From DASSUW01 sp963844205 (GTDB lineage: Bacteria > Actinomycetota > Thermoleophilia > Solirubrobacterales > Solirubrobacteraceae): a DNA stretch of 64,000 nucleotides. Under the pieces are notes generated by a model, which saw only the letters and a list, made by a program, of their open reading frames with translations, was not told where the DNA came from and ran no database searches. The position numbers and the translations under genes are program-made. This document shows positions 8,679-16,030 of this stretch, piece after piece; the first letter of the stretch is position 1, and each line of letters opens with the position of its first letter. Location: assembly GCA_963844205.1 (NCBI GenBank), contig CAWJNK010000013.1, positions 248,001 to 312,000 on the forward strand, in the 5' to 3' direction.

Positions 8679-8731
8679 ACCCGACGTTATCGGCGGCGTG
8701 GCGGCCGTGCGTGAGTGACTTTTGCGCCCGC

Positions 8732-9805
8732 TTAGCGGAGGAAGGGCGGGATGTCGAGATCGTCGTCGCGGATCTCGAGCGAGGAGCGCTGGCGCTCGTC
8801 GATGCGCGGGCCGCGGTCGCGCGGGCCGCGCTCCCGCTCCGCGCGGGTGGCCATCAGGCCGGCGCGGTCGAAGCCGGTGGCGATCACCGTCACGCGAATC
8901 TCGTCCGCCAGGCCGTCGTCGATCACGGCGCCGAAGATGATGTTGGCGTTGGCGTCGGCCGCCGAGTGGATGATCTCGGCCGCCTCGTTGACCTCGAACA
9001 GGCCGAGGTCCTTGCCGCCGGTGATGTTGAGGAGGATGCCGTTGGCGCCCTCGACCGACTCCTCGAGCAGCGGGGACGACACAGCGGCCTTGGCGGCCTC
9101 GGCGGCGCGCGACTCGCCGGTCGCGGTGCCGATGCCCATGAGCGCCGAGCCGGCGTCCTGCATGATCGTGCGCACGTCGGCGAAGTCGAGGTTGATCAGG
9201 CCGGGGATCGTGATGAGGTCGGTGATGCCCTGGACGCCCTGGCGAAGGACGTTGTCCGCCTCGCGGAAGGCGTCGAGGATGCTGGTGCGGCGCTCGACGA
9301 TGGAGAGCAGCCGCTCGTTCGGGATCACGATCAGCGTGTCGACCATCTCGCGCAGGCGGTCGATGCCCTCCTGCGCCTGCCGCGCGCGCTGTGCGCCCTC
9401 GAACTCGAACGGGCGCGTGACGACGCCGACGGTCAGCGCGCCGATCTCGTTCTTGGCGATCTCGGCGATCACGGGCGCGGCGCCCGTGCCGGTGCCGCCG
9501 CCCTCGCCGGCGGTGACGAACACCATGTCCGCCCCCTTGAGGGCCTCCTTGATGTCGTCGCGCGACTCGGCGGCCGCGCCCTGCCCGATCTGCGGGTTGG
9601 CGCCCGCGCCCAGGCCCTTCGTGAGCTGATGGCCGATGTTGAGCTTGATGTCGGCGTCCGTCATCTGGAGCGCCTGGTTGTCGGTGTTGCAGGCGATGAA
9701 CTCCACGCCCGAGAGGCCGGCGTCGATCATCCGGTTCACGGCATTGGTGCCCCCGCCGCCGACACCGACGACCTTGATCACTGCGAGATAGCTGCCAGCT
9801 TCCAT
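8732..9805 (-). CDS. ftsZ: Cell division GTPase FtsZ
   Basis: This 357-residue tubulin homologue forms the Z ring. It has the glycine-rich VVGVGGGGTNAVNRM, the G-box GEGGGTGTGAAP, the T7-loop residues NLDFADVRTIM, and the C-terminal peptide DDDLDIPPFLR that binds membrane tethers. The linker before the C-terminal peptide is short and charged (about 35 residues). It is the last gene of the ftsZ-ftsQ-murC block. ftsA is not adjacent, as in other actinobacteria, where other tethers replace it. A candidate promoter lies at 9877-9906. Confidence 0.96.
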   Translation of the reverse strand: MEAGSYLAVIKVVGVGGGGTNAVNRMIDAGLSGVEFIACNTDNQALQMTDADIKLNIGHQLTKGLGAGANPQIGQGAAAESRDDIKEALKGADMVFVTAGEGGGTGTGAAPVIAEIAKNEIGALTVGVVTRPFEFEGAQRARQAQEGIDRLREMVDTLIVIPNERLLSIVERRTSILDAFREADNVLRQGVQGITDLITIPGLINLDFADVRTIMQDAGSALMGIGTATGESRAAEAAKAAVSSPLLEESVEGANGILLNITGGKDLGLFEVNEAAEIIHSAADANANIIFGAVIDDGLADEIRVTVIATGFDRAGLMATRAERERGPRDRGPRIDERQRSSLEIRDDDLDIPPFLR

Positions 9806-9835
9806 GGAGTGTTCCGTCCGGACCTCTAGTTATGG

Positions 9836-9857
9836 TCGAGTGTTTTGCACGACTCGA
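9836..9857 (-). promoter_or_regulatory. Inverted repeat in the ftsZ leader
   Basis: TCGAGT (9836-9841) and ACTCGA (9852-9857) form a 6-bp inverted repeat around a 10-nt loop. It lies between the candidate ftsZ promoter and the start codon. It could be an operator or a leader hairpin; no protein can be assigned. Confidence 0.3.
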
Positions 9858-9876
9858 TCAGGGCGCGGATTGTGGC

Positions 9877-9906
9877 ACGTTACGGCGCTTTCGTGCCCGA
9901 AGTCAA
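9877..9906 (-). promoter_or_regulatory. Candidate ftsZ promoter
   Basis: Read on the minus strand, TTGACT (9901-9906) and TAACGT (9877-9882) are separated by 18 bases, close to the housekeeping sigma consensus. It sits in the 173-base gap between ftsQ and ftsZ, about 70 bases upstream of the ftsZ ATG. This would let ftsZ be expressed apart from the upstream ftsQ-murC genes. Confidence 0.45.
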
Positions 9907-9978
9907 AGAAACCGAACCTCGGCAAGATGCGTTGCAAAGCTGCAAAGTCTCCACTTGTGGTCGAGGGTAGGGTCATTC

Positions 9979-10740
9979 TCACCCTATGGTTGAGGGATCT
10001 TCCTGCGGCACGGGTCCGAGGCCTCCGGCGGCCACGCGGCCGGGCACGCGGAGGTCGAGATAGGTCGCACCGGCCGCGCTCGGCTCGGCCAGCACGCGAG
10101 CGGCGGCCGCCCACTTGGCGGCGGCGGCGTCCTGCGTGCCGAAGACCAGCGGCGGGCCGTCGCGGAGGTCGACGAGCAGGCCGTCGGGGCCGTATGACAG
10201 CCGGTCGCTGCGCTCGAGCAGCGAGGCGGGCGCCGCGGCGGCGACGGCCAGCGCGGAGCGGGTGCGCTCGTCCTCGACGCGGCGCGCGGGCGTCTGGCTG
10301 CGCTCGATCGAGGGGAGCATGCGGTCGGCCTGCACGCCGTTGAGGACGATGCCGTCGCCGGAGACCGGGGTGCGGCGGCCGTCGACCTCGATCGCCGCGA
10401 CCGGGCGGTGCTCGAGCACCTGAACGCTCATCGCGTGCGGGAAGTCGGTCTCGACCCGGAGGCCGGCGACCGACGGGTAGGGCGCGACGGCATCGTGCAG
10501 CGCCTCCTCGCGCACGTGGAGCGTGGTCATGTCGCGCGCGGCGCGCTCGAGGGCGGCGCGGATCCTCCCCTCCTCGCTCGTCGTCGCCCCGGTCACGCGG
10601 ACGTGTGTCACGGCCGCGAGCGACGAGTCGCGCACCCACAGCCAGCCGCCGAACAGCAGCCCGCCGAGCACGGCAACGGCCAGCACGCCGCGAAGCAGTC
10701 CGAGTCTCACTGCGGGCCGCTTCGACGTCGAACGCCGCAC
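9979..10740 (-). CDS. ftsQ: Cell division protein FtsQ
   Basis: This 253-residue bitopic membrane protein has a short basic cytoplasmic tail, one transmembrane helix (about residues 15-33, LLRGVLAVAVLGGLLFGGWLWV) and an extracytoplasmic POTRA domain starting LAAVTHVRVTGATTSEEGRI. The FtsQ domain follows with an FPHAMSVQVLEHRPVAAIE strand segment. FtsQ links early Z-ring proteins to the FtsL/FtsI septal synthase. It lies between murC and ftsZ in the canonical order, except that murB is missing. A weak stem (TAGGGT/ACCCTA, 9968-9986) overlaps the stop codon. Confidence 0.88.
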   Translation of the reverse strand: MRRSTSKRPAVRLGLLRGVLAVAVLGGLLFGGWLWVRDSSLAAVTHVRVTGATTSEEGRIRAALERAARDMTTLHVREEALHDAVAPYPSVAGLRVETDFPHAMSVQVLEHRPVAAIEVDGRRTPVSGDGIVLNGVQADRMLPSIERSQTPARRVEDERTRSALAVAAAAPASLLERSDRLSYGPDGLLVDLRDGPPLVFGTQDAAAAKWAAAARVLAEPSAAGATYLDLRVPGRVAAGGLGPVPQEDPSTIG

Positions 10741-10768
10741 CCCTGCCGGCGAACGTCGACTGCGGCAC

Positions 10769-12079
10769 TTAGGGAGCGGGATCGGCCGCTACGAGCCGCC
10801 GGCCGAGCGAGTCCACGTCGCCCGCGCCGAGCGTGAGCAGCAGATCGCCCTCGCGGAGCTCGGTGCGCAGGAACGCCTCGGCCGCCTCGAACCCCGGCAG
10901 CCACGCCACCCGCCGGCCGCCGGCCGCGTCGGCGGCGGCCGCGGCGACGAGCCGGCCGGTGACGCCCGGGTAGTCCTCCGCCCGCTCGCGCGCCGGGTAG
11001 ACGTCGAGCACCGCGACGAGATCGGCCTCCGCGAGCGCGGCGCCGAACTGGCGGAACTGGTGCCGCGTGCGCGAGAACAGGTGCGGCTGGAAGACCGCGA
11101 CCACGCGCCGGGGCCCCAGCGTGCGGGCGGCGGCGATCGTGGCGCGGACCTCGGTCGGGTGGTGCGCGTAGTCGTCGATCACCAGCGCGCCCGAGGCGGT
11201 CGTGCCGAGCCGCTCGAACCGCCGGCCCGCCCCTCCGAAGTCGGCGAGAGCGGCGGCGGCCTCGGCGAGGTCGGCGCCCGCCAGCGCGCAGGCGGCGAGC
11301 GCGGTCGCCGCGTTGCGGGCGTTGTGGACGCCCGGCACGGGGAGCGTCACGGCCACCCCGTCGACCGCGAAGCGCGAGCCGCCGGGCTCGAGCTCCACCC
11401 GCTCCGGCCGCGCGACCCGGCCGGCGAACCGCGCGAGGTCCGGCTCGTCGCCGAGCACCACCTCGTCGGCCAGCGCGAGGAAGGCGCGGAACGTGTCGTC
11501 GACGTCGCGCTGCGAGCTGTAGGTCGCGTGATGGTCGAGCTCCGCGTTGGTGAGCACGGCGATCCGCGGCGCGAGCTTGAGCAGCGAGCGGTCGGACTCG
11601 TCGGCCTCGACGACCAGCCACTCGCCCGCGCCCCAGCCCGCGTTCGACCCCGTCGAGCGGACCTCGCCGCCGACCAGGTACGCGGGGTCCATCCCACAGC
11701 CGCGCAGCGCGTGGACGACCATGCTCGAGGTCGTCGTCTTGCCGTGCGTGCCGGTCACGGCGATCGTCGGGCGCAGGCGGGTGATCTCGCCGAGCAGGTC
11801 GGCGCGGTGGAGCTCCCGCAGCCCGCGCTCGCGTGCCGCTTCACGCTCGGCGTTGTCGGGCGGGATCGCGCTCGAGACCACCACCTCCGCACCGTCCGGG
11901 ACGTTCGCGGCGTCGTGCGGGACGGCGGTCAGCCCGCTCCGCAGCAGGTACGGCGAGTCGGGCGCCCGGTCCGAGCCGGTCACCTCGGCGCCGAGCGCCC
12001 TGGCGACGATCGCGAGGCCGCTCATCCCCGCCCCGCCGATGCCGACGAAGTGAAGGCGGCGGCCGCTCCAGGGAGTCAT
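10769..12079 (-). CDS. murC: UDP-N-acetylmuramate--L-alanine ligase
   Basis: This 436-residue ligase adds L-alanine to UDP-MurNAc, the first amino-acid step of peptidoglycan stem synthesis. It has the N-terminal FVGIGGAGMSGLA, the ATP P-loop VTGTHGKTTTS near residue 107, and the central NAELDHHATY and VPGVHNARNA motifs. The C-terminal domain has DDYAHHPTEV. The ATG start at 12079 is preceded by a perfect palindrome (12085-12102). It is the first gene of the ftsZ-side dcw block and is separated from murG by the glycerol cassette. Confidence 0.95.
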   Translation of the reverse strand: MTPWSGRRLHFVGIGGAGMSGLAIVARALGAEVTGSDRAPDSPYLLRSGLTAVPHDAANVPDGAEVVVSSAIPPDNAEREAARERGLRELHRADLLGEITRLRPTIAVTGTHGKTTTSSMVVHALRGCGMDPAYLVGGEVRSTGSNAGWGAGEWLVVEADESDRSLLKLAPRIAVLTNAELDHHATYSSQRDVDDTFRAFLALADEVVLGDEPDLARFAGRVARPERVELEPGGSRFAVDGVAVTLPVPGVHNARNAATALAACALAGADLAEAAAALADFGGAGRRFERLGTTASGALVIDDYAHHPTEVRATIAAARTLGPRRVVAVFQPHLFSRTRHQFRQFGAALAEADLVAVLDVYPARERAEDYPGVTGRLVAAAAADAAGGRRVAWLPGFEAAEAFLRTELREGDLLLTLGAGDVDSLGRRLVAADPAP

Positions 12080-12084
12080 CGGCC

Positions 12085-12102
12085 GCCACCCTAGAGGGTG
12101 GC
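12085..12102. promoter_or_regulatory. Perfect 18-bp palindrome upstream of murC
   Basis: GCCACCCT (12085-12092), a two-base centre and AGGGTGGC (12095-12102) form a perfect palindrome five bases upstream of the murC ATG. On the minus strand it would cover the ribosome-binding region, so as RNA it could hide the start of murC. As DNA it could be an operator. It is too short of loop bases for a good terminator. Confidence 0.4.
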
Positions 12103-12161
12103 TAGTGCGCGCGGCCAGAATTACGACGCATTTCCGGCGGGCCCGGCCCGCGCCTGCCGGC

Positions 12162-12179
12162 GCCCGGCATGAGCCGGGC
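12162..12179 (-). terminator. Hairpin directly after iclR
   Basis: GCCCGGC (12162-12168) and GCCGGGC (12173-12179) form a 7-bp GC stem with a 4-nt loop immediately downstream of the iclR stop on the minus strand. There is no T run. It is a plausible factor-assisted or L-shaped terminator separating iclR from murC. Confidence 0.45.
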
Positions 12180-12992
12180 TCACCCCGGAGGTCTGCGACC
12201 GCCGCCGAGCTCGCGCGAGATCGAGCGGGCGGCCTCGGTGACCGCCGTCACGACGCGCTTCGCCGGCCCGCGCGGGAGCAGCCGCGGCGTGTCGCCGACG
12301 ACCCCGATCGCGCCGACGGCATGCCCCGCGTGGTCGAAGATCGGCGCCGCGAGGCTCGACTCCCCGAGCACGGCCTCGTCGCGCTCGCGCGCCACGCCGC
12401 GCTCGCGGACGGTCTCGAGCTCGTCGAGCAGCCTGGCGCTCGTGAGGGTCTTCTGGGTCAGCCGCGGGAGCGGCTCGGCGGTCAGCTCGGCGAGCAGCTC
12501 GGGCTCGGCCCATGCCAGCATCGCTTTTCCGAGCGCGCTCGCGTGCGCGGGGAGCTGGGCACCGACCTCGAGCACCTGGAAGGCGGCGTCCGGGCGGAAG
12601 ACGTGGTGGACGACCACGACCGACGAGCCGTGCATGACGCCGACGCGCACCGCCTCCCCCGCCTCGCCGGCCAGCCGCTCGGCGTGGACGAGCGAGCGGG
12701 CGCGCAGCTCGTTGTGGTCGAGGTACGACGTGCCGAGGTGCAGCAGGCCGGCCGCGAGCTGGTACTTGTCGCTGTCGCGGTCCTGCTCGACGAAGCCGTG
12801 CGCCTGGAGCGTCTGCAGCAGCCCGTGGACGGTCGGCCGCTGGAGGCCGAGCTGGTCGGCGAGCTGGGAGACCCCGAGCCGGCGCGGCCCCGAAGCGAGC
12901 GCCTTCAGGATGCGCGCGGCGCGATCGACGGACTGGATCGTGCCGCGCCGGACCGCGGGTTGGGTCGCCGGCTGTTGGTTACGATTCGGCAT
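12180..12992 (-). CDS. IclR-family transcriptional regulator of the glycerol/DHA cassette
   Basis: This 270-residue regulator has an N-terminal winged helix (SVDRAARILKAL, then LGVSQLADQLGLQRPTVHGLLQTL as helix-turn-helix around residues 40-62). The IclR effector domain includes ASALGKAMLAW and SLAAPIFDHAGHAVGAIGVVG. It resembles GylR/glycerol-operon regulators by context. It is transcribed divergently from dhaM, and a palindrome (12983-13001) covers its own start codon. The same palindrome is in the glpF leader, so the simplest model is an autoregulated repressor or activator controlling dhaM-HPr and glpF-dhaK-dhaL-EI. The effector (glycerol, DHA or a phosphate) is not known. Confidence 0.85.
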   Translation of the reverse strand: MPNRNQQPATQPAVRRGTIQSVDRAARILKALASGPRRLGVSQLADQLGLQRPTVHGLLQTLQAHGFVEQDRDSDKYQLAAGLLHLGTSYLDHNELRARSLVHAERLAGEAGEAVRVGVMHGSSVVVVHHVFRPDAAFQVLEVGAQLPAHASALGKAMLAWAEPELLAELTAEPLPRLTQKTLTSARLLDELETVRERGVARERDEAVLGESSLAAPIFDHAGHAVGAIGVVGDTPRLLPRGPAKRVVTAVTEAARSISRELGGGRRPPG

Positions 12993-13009
12993 TGTCGAAT
13001 CGACTTCGA
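12983..13009. promoter_or_regulatory. IclR operator at the iclR/dhaM divergent start
   Basis: GATTCG (12983-12988), 7 bases, CGAATC (12996-13001) has exactly the geometry of the site in the glpF leader. It overlaps the iclR ATG (complement of 12990-12992). A second overlapping inverted repeat, TCGAA-N5-TTCGA, spans 12995-13009. Both precede dhaM, so one bound regulator could control both directions. Confidence 0.65.
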
Positions 13010-13020
13010 TAGTTTAGACT
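12992..13020 (+). promoter_or_regulatory. Candidate leaderless promoter of dhaM
   Basis: TTGTCG (12992-12997) and TAGACT (13015-13020) are 17 bases apart. The -10-like hexamer ends only six bases before the dhaM ATG at 13027, with no Shine-Dalgarno sequence between. This spacing fits a leaderless transcript starting at the ATG. The -35 overlaps the IclR palindromes. Confidence 0.45.
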
Positions 13021-13026
13021 TCTGCC

Positions 13027-13407
13027 ATGGTCGGAATCGTCATCGTCTCGCACAGCCGCCAGATCGCGTTGGGCGCTGCCGAGCTCGCCGGTCAGATGGC
13101 CGGCCTCCAGGTGCGGATCGAGCCCGCGGGCGGCGACGTGGACGGCGGACTGGGCACCGACGGCGCGCGCGTGCGCGAGGCGATCGACGCCGCGGAGACC
13201 GGCGACGGCGTCGTGATCCTCGGTGACCTCGGCAGCGCGATCCTGACGGTCCGCGCGGTCCTCGACGGGGACGGCGACCGTGCACGGCTGGCCGACGCCC
13301 CGCTCGTGGAGGGCGCCGTGGCGGCGGCGGTGGCCGCGTCGGCGGGCATGGACCTCGAGTTCGTCGTCCAGGCGGCGGAGGAAGCCCGTGGCTACAGCAA
13401 GCTCTAA
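13027..13407 (+). CDS. dhaM: PTS-dependent dihydroxyacetone kinase phosphotransferase subunit DhaM, EIIA domain only
   Basis: This 126-residue cytoplasmic protein begins VGIVIVSHSRQIA. The histidine near residue 9 is the phosphorylation site of the mannose-family EIIA fold. GGDVDGGLGTDG and VILGDLGSAILTVRA are the conserved core of DhaM. It passes phosphate from HPr to the ADP bound in DhaL. Larger DhaM proteins fuse EIIA, HPr and EI domains; here these are three genes (dhaM, HPr overlapping its end, EI convergent). The start is probably leaderless. Confidence 0.9.
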   Translation: MVGIVIVSHSRQIALGAAELAGQMAGLQVRIEPAGGDVDGGLGTDGARVREAIDAAETGDGVVILGDLGSAILTVRAVLDGDGDRARLADAPLVEGAVAAAVAASAGMDLEFVVQAAEEARGYSKL

Positions 13408-13654
13408 GACCGAGCTGCCGCGCGACGTCGATCTCCACGCCCGCCCGGCCGCCGAGTTCGTGCGTGCGGCGATGCAGTTCAGCGCGCGCATCGTGATCAG
13501 CGCCGGCTCCCGCGACGCGGACGCCAAGAGCCTGCTCTCGGTCCTCGCCCTCGGGGCCAAGGGCGGCACCCCCCTACGCCTGCGGGCCGACGGCGACGAC
13601 GCTCCCGCGGCCGTCGCTGCCCTCGCGGGCTGCGTCGCCGGCCTGCGCGACTAG
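13388..13654 (+). CDS. ptsH: HPr phosphocarrier protein
   Basis: This 88-residue protein has the HPr active site DLHARPAAEF (phosphorylated histidine near residue 16) and the KSLLSVLALGA segment matching the HPr regulatory helix. It relays phosphate from EI to DhaM. The GTG start at 13388 overlaps the last 20 bases of dhaM in another frame, suggesting coupled translation; the longer open frame is antisense-like noise. The last 81 bases overlap the end of the convergent EI gene. Confidence 0.88.
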   Translation: MATASSKTELPRDVDLHARPAAEFVRAAMQFSARIVISAGSRDADAKSLLSVLALGAKGGTPLRLRADGDDAPAAVAALAGCVAGLRD

Positions 13655-15388
13655 CGCCTCGACGTCGGCCGCGCTCTGGAGCGTCAGCGCCTCGCGGGCG
13701 GTCCGTGCCGCAGCGGCGTGGTCGAGCTCGCGCACCCACGCGCGCACGGTACCGACGCGGGCGGCGCCGACCGACAGCTCGTCGACCCCGAGGCCGACCA
13801 GGAGCGGCACCGCAACGGGATCCGACGCCGACTCGCCGCACACCTCGAGCGTGACGCCGGCGGCGCGCGCCGCATCGGCGGTGCGGGCGACGAACCGCAG
13901 GACGCGAGGGTCGTGCACCGGCGCTGCGGTTCCCGCCGCGAAGCGATCGGTGCGGAGCGCAGCGTGCGCGAGGTCGTTGGTGCCGATGGAGAGGAAGTCG
14001 GCCGCGGCCGCCAGCTCCGCGGCCGCCTCGACGGCGGCGACGGACTCGACCATGGCGCCGACGGCCACGCCGGGCGGGAGCAGCGCCCTGACCGCCTCGA
14101 CGTCGGCGGCGCGCTCGGCGATCGGCAGCAGGACCCGGAGGTCGGTGGCGTCGCCCTCGGCGGCGATGGCCCGGAGCTGGGCGGCCAGCGCGTCAGGGGC
14201 GGTCAGCAGCAGCGCCAGGCCGCGGGCGCTCGTCCCGCGCAGGAAGGGCGGGACCTTGTCACCGCCGAAGTCGAGGACCCGGACCGTGGCGGTCCGGTCG
14301 CGCAGCCGCGAGAGCAGCGGCGCCAGCATCGCGCGGTGGGCGGCCTCGCCGGGCCAGTCGGGCACATCGAGGAACTCGAGCTCGGTCCGCAGGAGCCCGA
14401 CGCCCTCGGCGCCGGCGTCGAGGCCGGCGTCGATCTCGGCGACGGTGGCGGCGTTGACGAGCACGCGCACGCGGCGGCCGTCGCGGGTCACCGCGGGGAG
14501 GGAGCGCTCGGCCGCCGCCCGCGCCCGCTCGCCGAGCCGCCGCCGGGTGCCGGCGGTCGCGGCGGCGAGGGTCTCCGCGGAGGGCTCGAGCATGGCGGTT
14601 CCGGCGTCGCCGTCGACGGCGACCGGCGCGCCCGGCCGGACGTCCATGACCGCCGGCCCGAGCCGGACCGCCAGCGGGATCCCGAGCCCGCGCGCCACGA
14701 CCGCGGCGTGCCCGGTCGGCGCCCCGGCGGCGAGAGCGACCGCCACGACCGACCCGTCGAGCTCCGCCACGTCGGCGGGCCCGAGGTCGTCCGCGACGAG
14801 AACGACCGCCTCGCCCGCGCGATCCTCACCCGCAGCGGCGAGATCGTCGCCGCCCGCAGCCGCACGATCTCCGCCCGCGGCGCGATCGTCGCCGCCCGCA
14901 GCCGCACGATCTCCGCCTCCGGCGCGGTCGTCGTCGTCCGCGACCGCGCGATCGTCGCCGCCCGCCAATCGTGCCGCCCGGCGACCGAGTGAGCGGACGT
15001 CCTCCGCGCGTGCGGCGAGTCGTTCGTCGCCGAGCGCGGCGATCGCGTCCGCGTGCTCGTCGCAGGCCTCGAGGATCGCAGTCGTGGCCGGGCGCCCCAC
15101 CCTCGTGCGCCGCTCGACCTCCGCGTCCAGCGCGGGGTCGGCCGCCATCATCGCGCCGGTCGCGACGACGTCCGCCTCGTCCGGCCGCTCCTCCGCCCGC
15201 AGCCGCGAAGCGAGCGCCTCGAGCTCCGCGCCGGCAGCCGCCAGCGCGCGCCGCGCCCGCTCGAGCTCGGCCGCGCGGCCCGCATCCGGCACCACCCCGG
15301 ATTCCGCGTGCACGGCGTGGAGCACGCGCGCGCGCCCCGCCGCCATACCCGGCGCGCCGGGGAGGCCCGTCAGCCGCTGCTCGGCCAT
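13574..15388 (-). CDS. ptsI: PTS enzyme I (phosphoenolpyruvate-protein phosphotransferase)
   Basis: This 604-residue enzyme starts the phosphorelay using PEP. It starts MAEQRLTGLPGAPGMAAGRA. The phosphohistidine domain has GAPTGHAAVVARGLGIPLAV, where family members have GGRTSHTAIIAR. The PEP domain has LLRTELEFLD, FLSIGTNDLAHAALRTDR and CGESASDP. The last two differ slightly from the canonical GTNDLTQ and CGEMAGDP, fitting a specialised DHA-type EI. A low-complexity run of D, R, A and G residues around residues 140-190 is encoded by a tandem repeat (14842-14940). The ATG overlaps the dhaL stop by ATGA, and the 3' end runs 81 bases antisense into HPr. Confidence 0.88.
   Translation of the reverse strand: MAEQRLTGLPGAPGMAAGRARVLHAVHAESGVVPDAGRAAELERARRALAAAGAELEALASRLRAEERPDEADVVATGAMMAADPALDAEVERRTRVGRPATTAILEACDEHADAIAALGDERLAARAEDVRSLGRRAARLAGGDDRAVADDDDRAGGGDRAAAGGDDRAAGGDRAAAGGDDLAAAGEDRAGEAVVLVADDLGPADVAELDGSVVAVALAAGAPTGHAAVVARGLGIPLAVRLGPAVMDVRPGAPVAVDGDAGTAMLEPSAETLAAATAGTRRRLGERARAAAERSLPAVTRDGRRVRVLVNAATVAEIDAGLDAGAEGVGLLRTELEFLDVPDWPGEAAHRAMLAPLLSRLRDRTATVRVLDFGGDKVPPFLRGTSARGLALLLTAPDALAAQLRAIAAEGDATDLRVLLPIAERAADVEAVRALLPPGVAVGAMVESVAAVEAAAELAAAADFLSIGTNDLAHAALRTDRFAAGTAAPVHDPRVLRFVARTADAARAAGVTLEVCGESASDPVAVPLLVGLGVDELSVGAARVGTVRAWVRELDHAAAARTAREALTLQSAADVEALVAQAGDAAREGSDGRGSVVAVGPQA
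14842..14940 (-). repeat. 42-bp tandem repeat inside the EI gene
   Basis: A 34-base identical core, starting GATCGTCGCCGCCCGCAGCC, begins at 14842 and again at 14884, a 42-base period (14 codons). Degenerate copies flank it. It encodes an acidic DR/AAGGDD low-complexity linker between the two halves of the EI N-terminal domain. The frame is kept. Confidence 0.7.
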
Positions 15389-16026
15389 CAGCCCGGCCGG
15401 CCGACGGCCCGTCCGAGGGCGCGGATGATCAGCGCGGTGGAGGTCGCGCCCGGGTCCTGATGGCCGACCGACCGCTCGCCGAGGTACGACGCCCGGCCCT
15501 TGCGAGCCTGCATCGGCGTCGTGGCCCGAGCGCCCGCTTCCGCGGCGTCCGCCGCCTCGTCCAGCGCGGCCTCGAGCTCCCCGCCCGCGTCGAGGCGCTC
15601 GCGCAGCGCCTCGATCGCCGGGCCGAGCGCGTCGACCATCGTCTTGTCCCCCGGCTCGGCGGCGCCGAGCTCGACCACCGCGGCCAGCGCCGCGTCGAGC
15701 GCCTGCACGAGCCCGGGGCCGTCGATCTCGGGCGCATCCCCCACCGAGCGGCCGGCCCGTCGCAGCGCGAGCCCCCACAGCGGCCCGCTCGCGCCGCCGA
15801 CGGTCGAGACGAGCGTCTTGCCGGCCGTGATCAGCTGTCGCCCGGGCGGCTCCTCGTCGAGCGCCGCGACCACTGCCCGGAACCCGCGGGTCATGTTGAC
15901 GCCGTGGTCGCCGTCGCCGATCGCCGAGTCCAGCTGCGTGAGGCGGTCGGCCTCCGCTTCCACGGCGGAGGCGACCTCGCTCATCCAGGTGGTGACGGAG
16001 ACGGCGGCGCCCACGGTCGGCTGCAC
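15388..16026 (-). CDS. dhaL: Dihydroxyacetone kinase ADP-binding subunit DhaL
   Basis: This 212-residue subunit carries a permanently bound ADP that is rephosphorylated by DhaM. The nucleotide and metal site is LDSAIGDGDHGVNMTRGF (aspartates near residues 33, 38 and 40 ligate Mg). GGASGPLWG and PGDKTMVDAL are conserved. The GTG start at 16026 lies four bases after the dhaK stop and gives the family's usual length; an in-frame upstream start would overlap dhaK. The stop overlaps the EI start. Confidence 0.9.
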   Translation of the reverse strand: MQPTVGAAVSVTTWMSEVASAVEAEADRLTQLDSAIGDGDHGVNMTRGFRAVVAALDEEPPGRQLITAGKTLVSTVGGASGPLWGLALRRAGRSVGDAPEIDGPGLVQALDAALAAVVELGAAEPGDKTMVDALGPAIEALRERLDAGGELEAALDEAADAAEAGARATTPMQARKGRASYLGERSVGHQDPGATSTALIIRALGRAVGRPG

Positions 16027-16030
16027 TCGC

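Noticed and set aside
5955..8714. Long plus-strand open frame of 919 codons opposite gcvT and the GGDEF/HD-GYP gene
   Set aside because: Its composition is the Arg/Ala/Glu/Val-rich pattern of an antisense shadow in high-GC DNA, and the minus-strand genes have clear family motifs.
10721..10732. Perfect palindrome TTCGACGTCGAA at the start of ftsQ
   Set aside because: It lies within coding sequence, is composed of common GC-rich dinucleotides, and has no second copy at a regulatory position that I could find.
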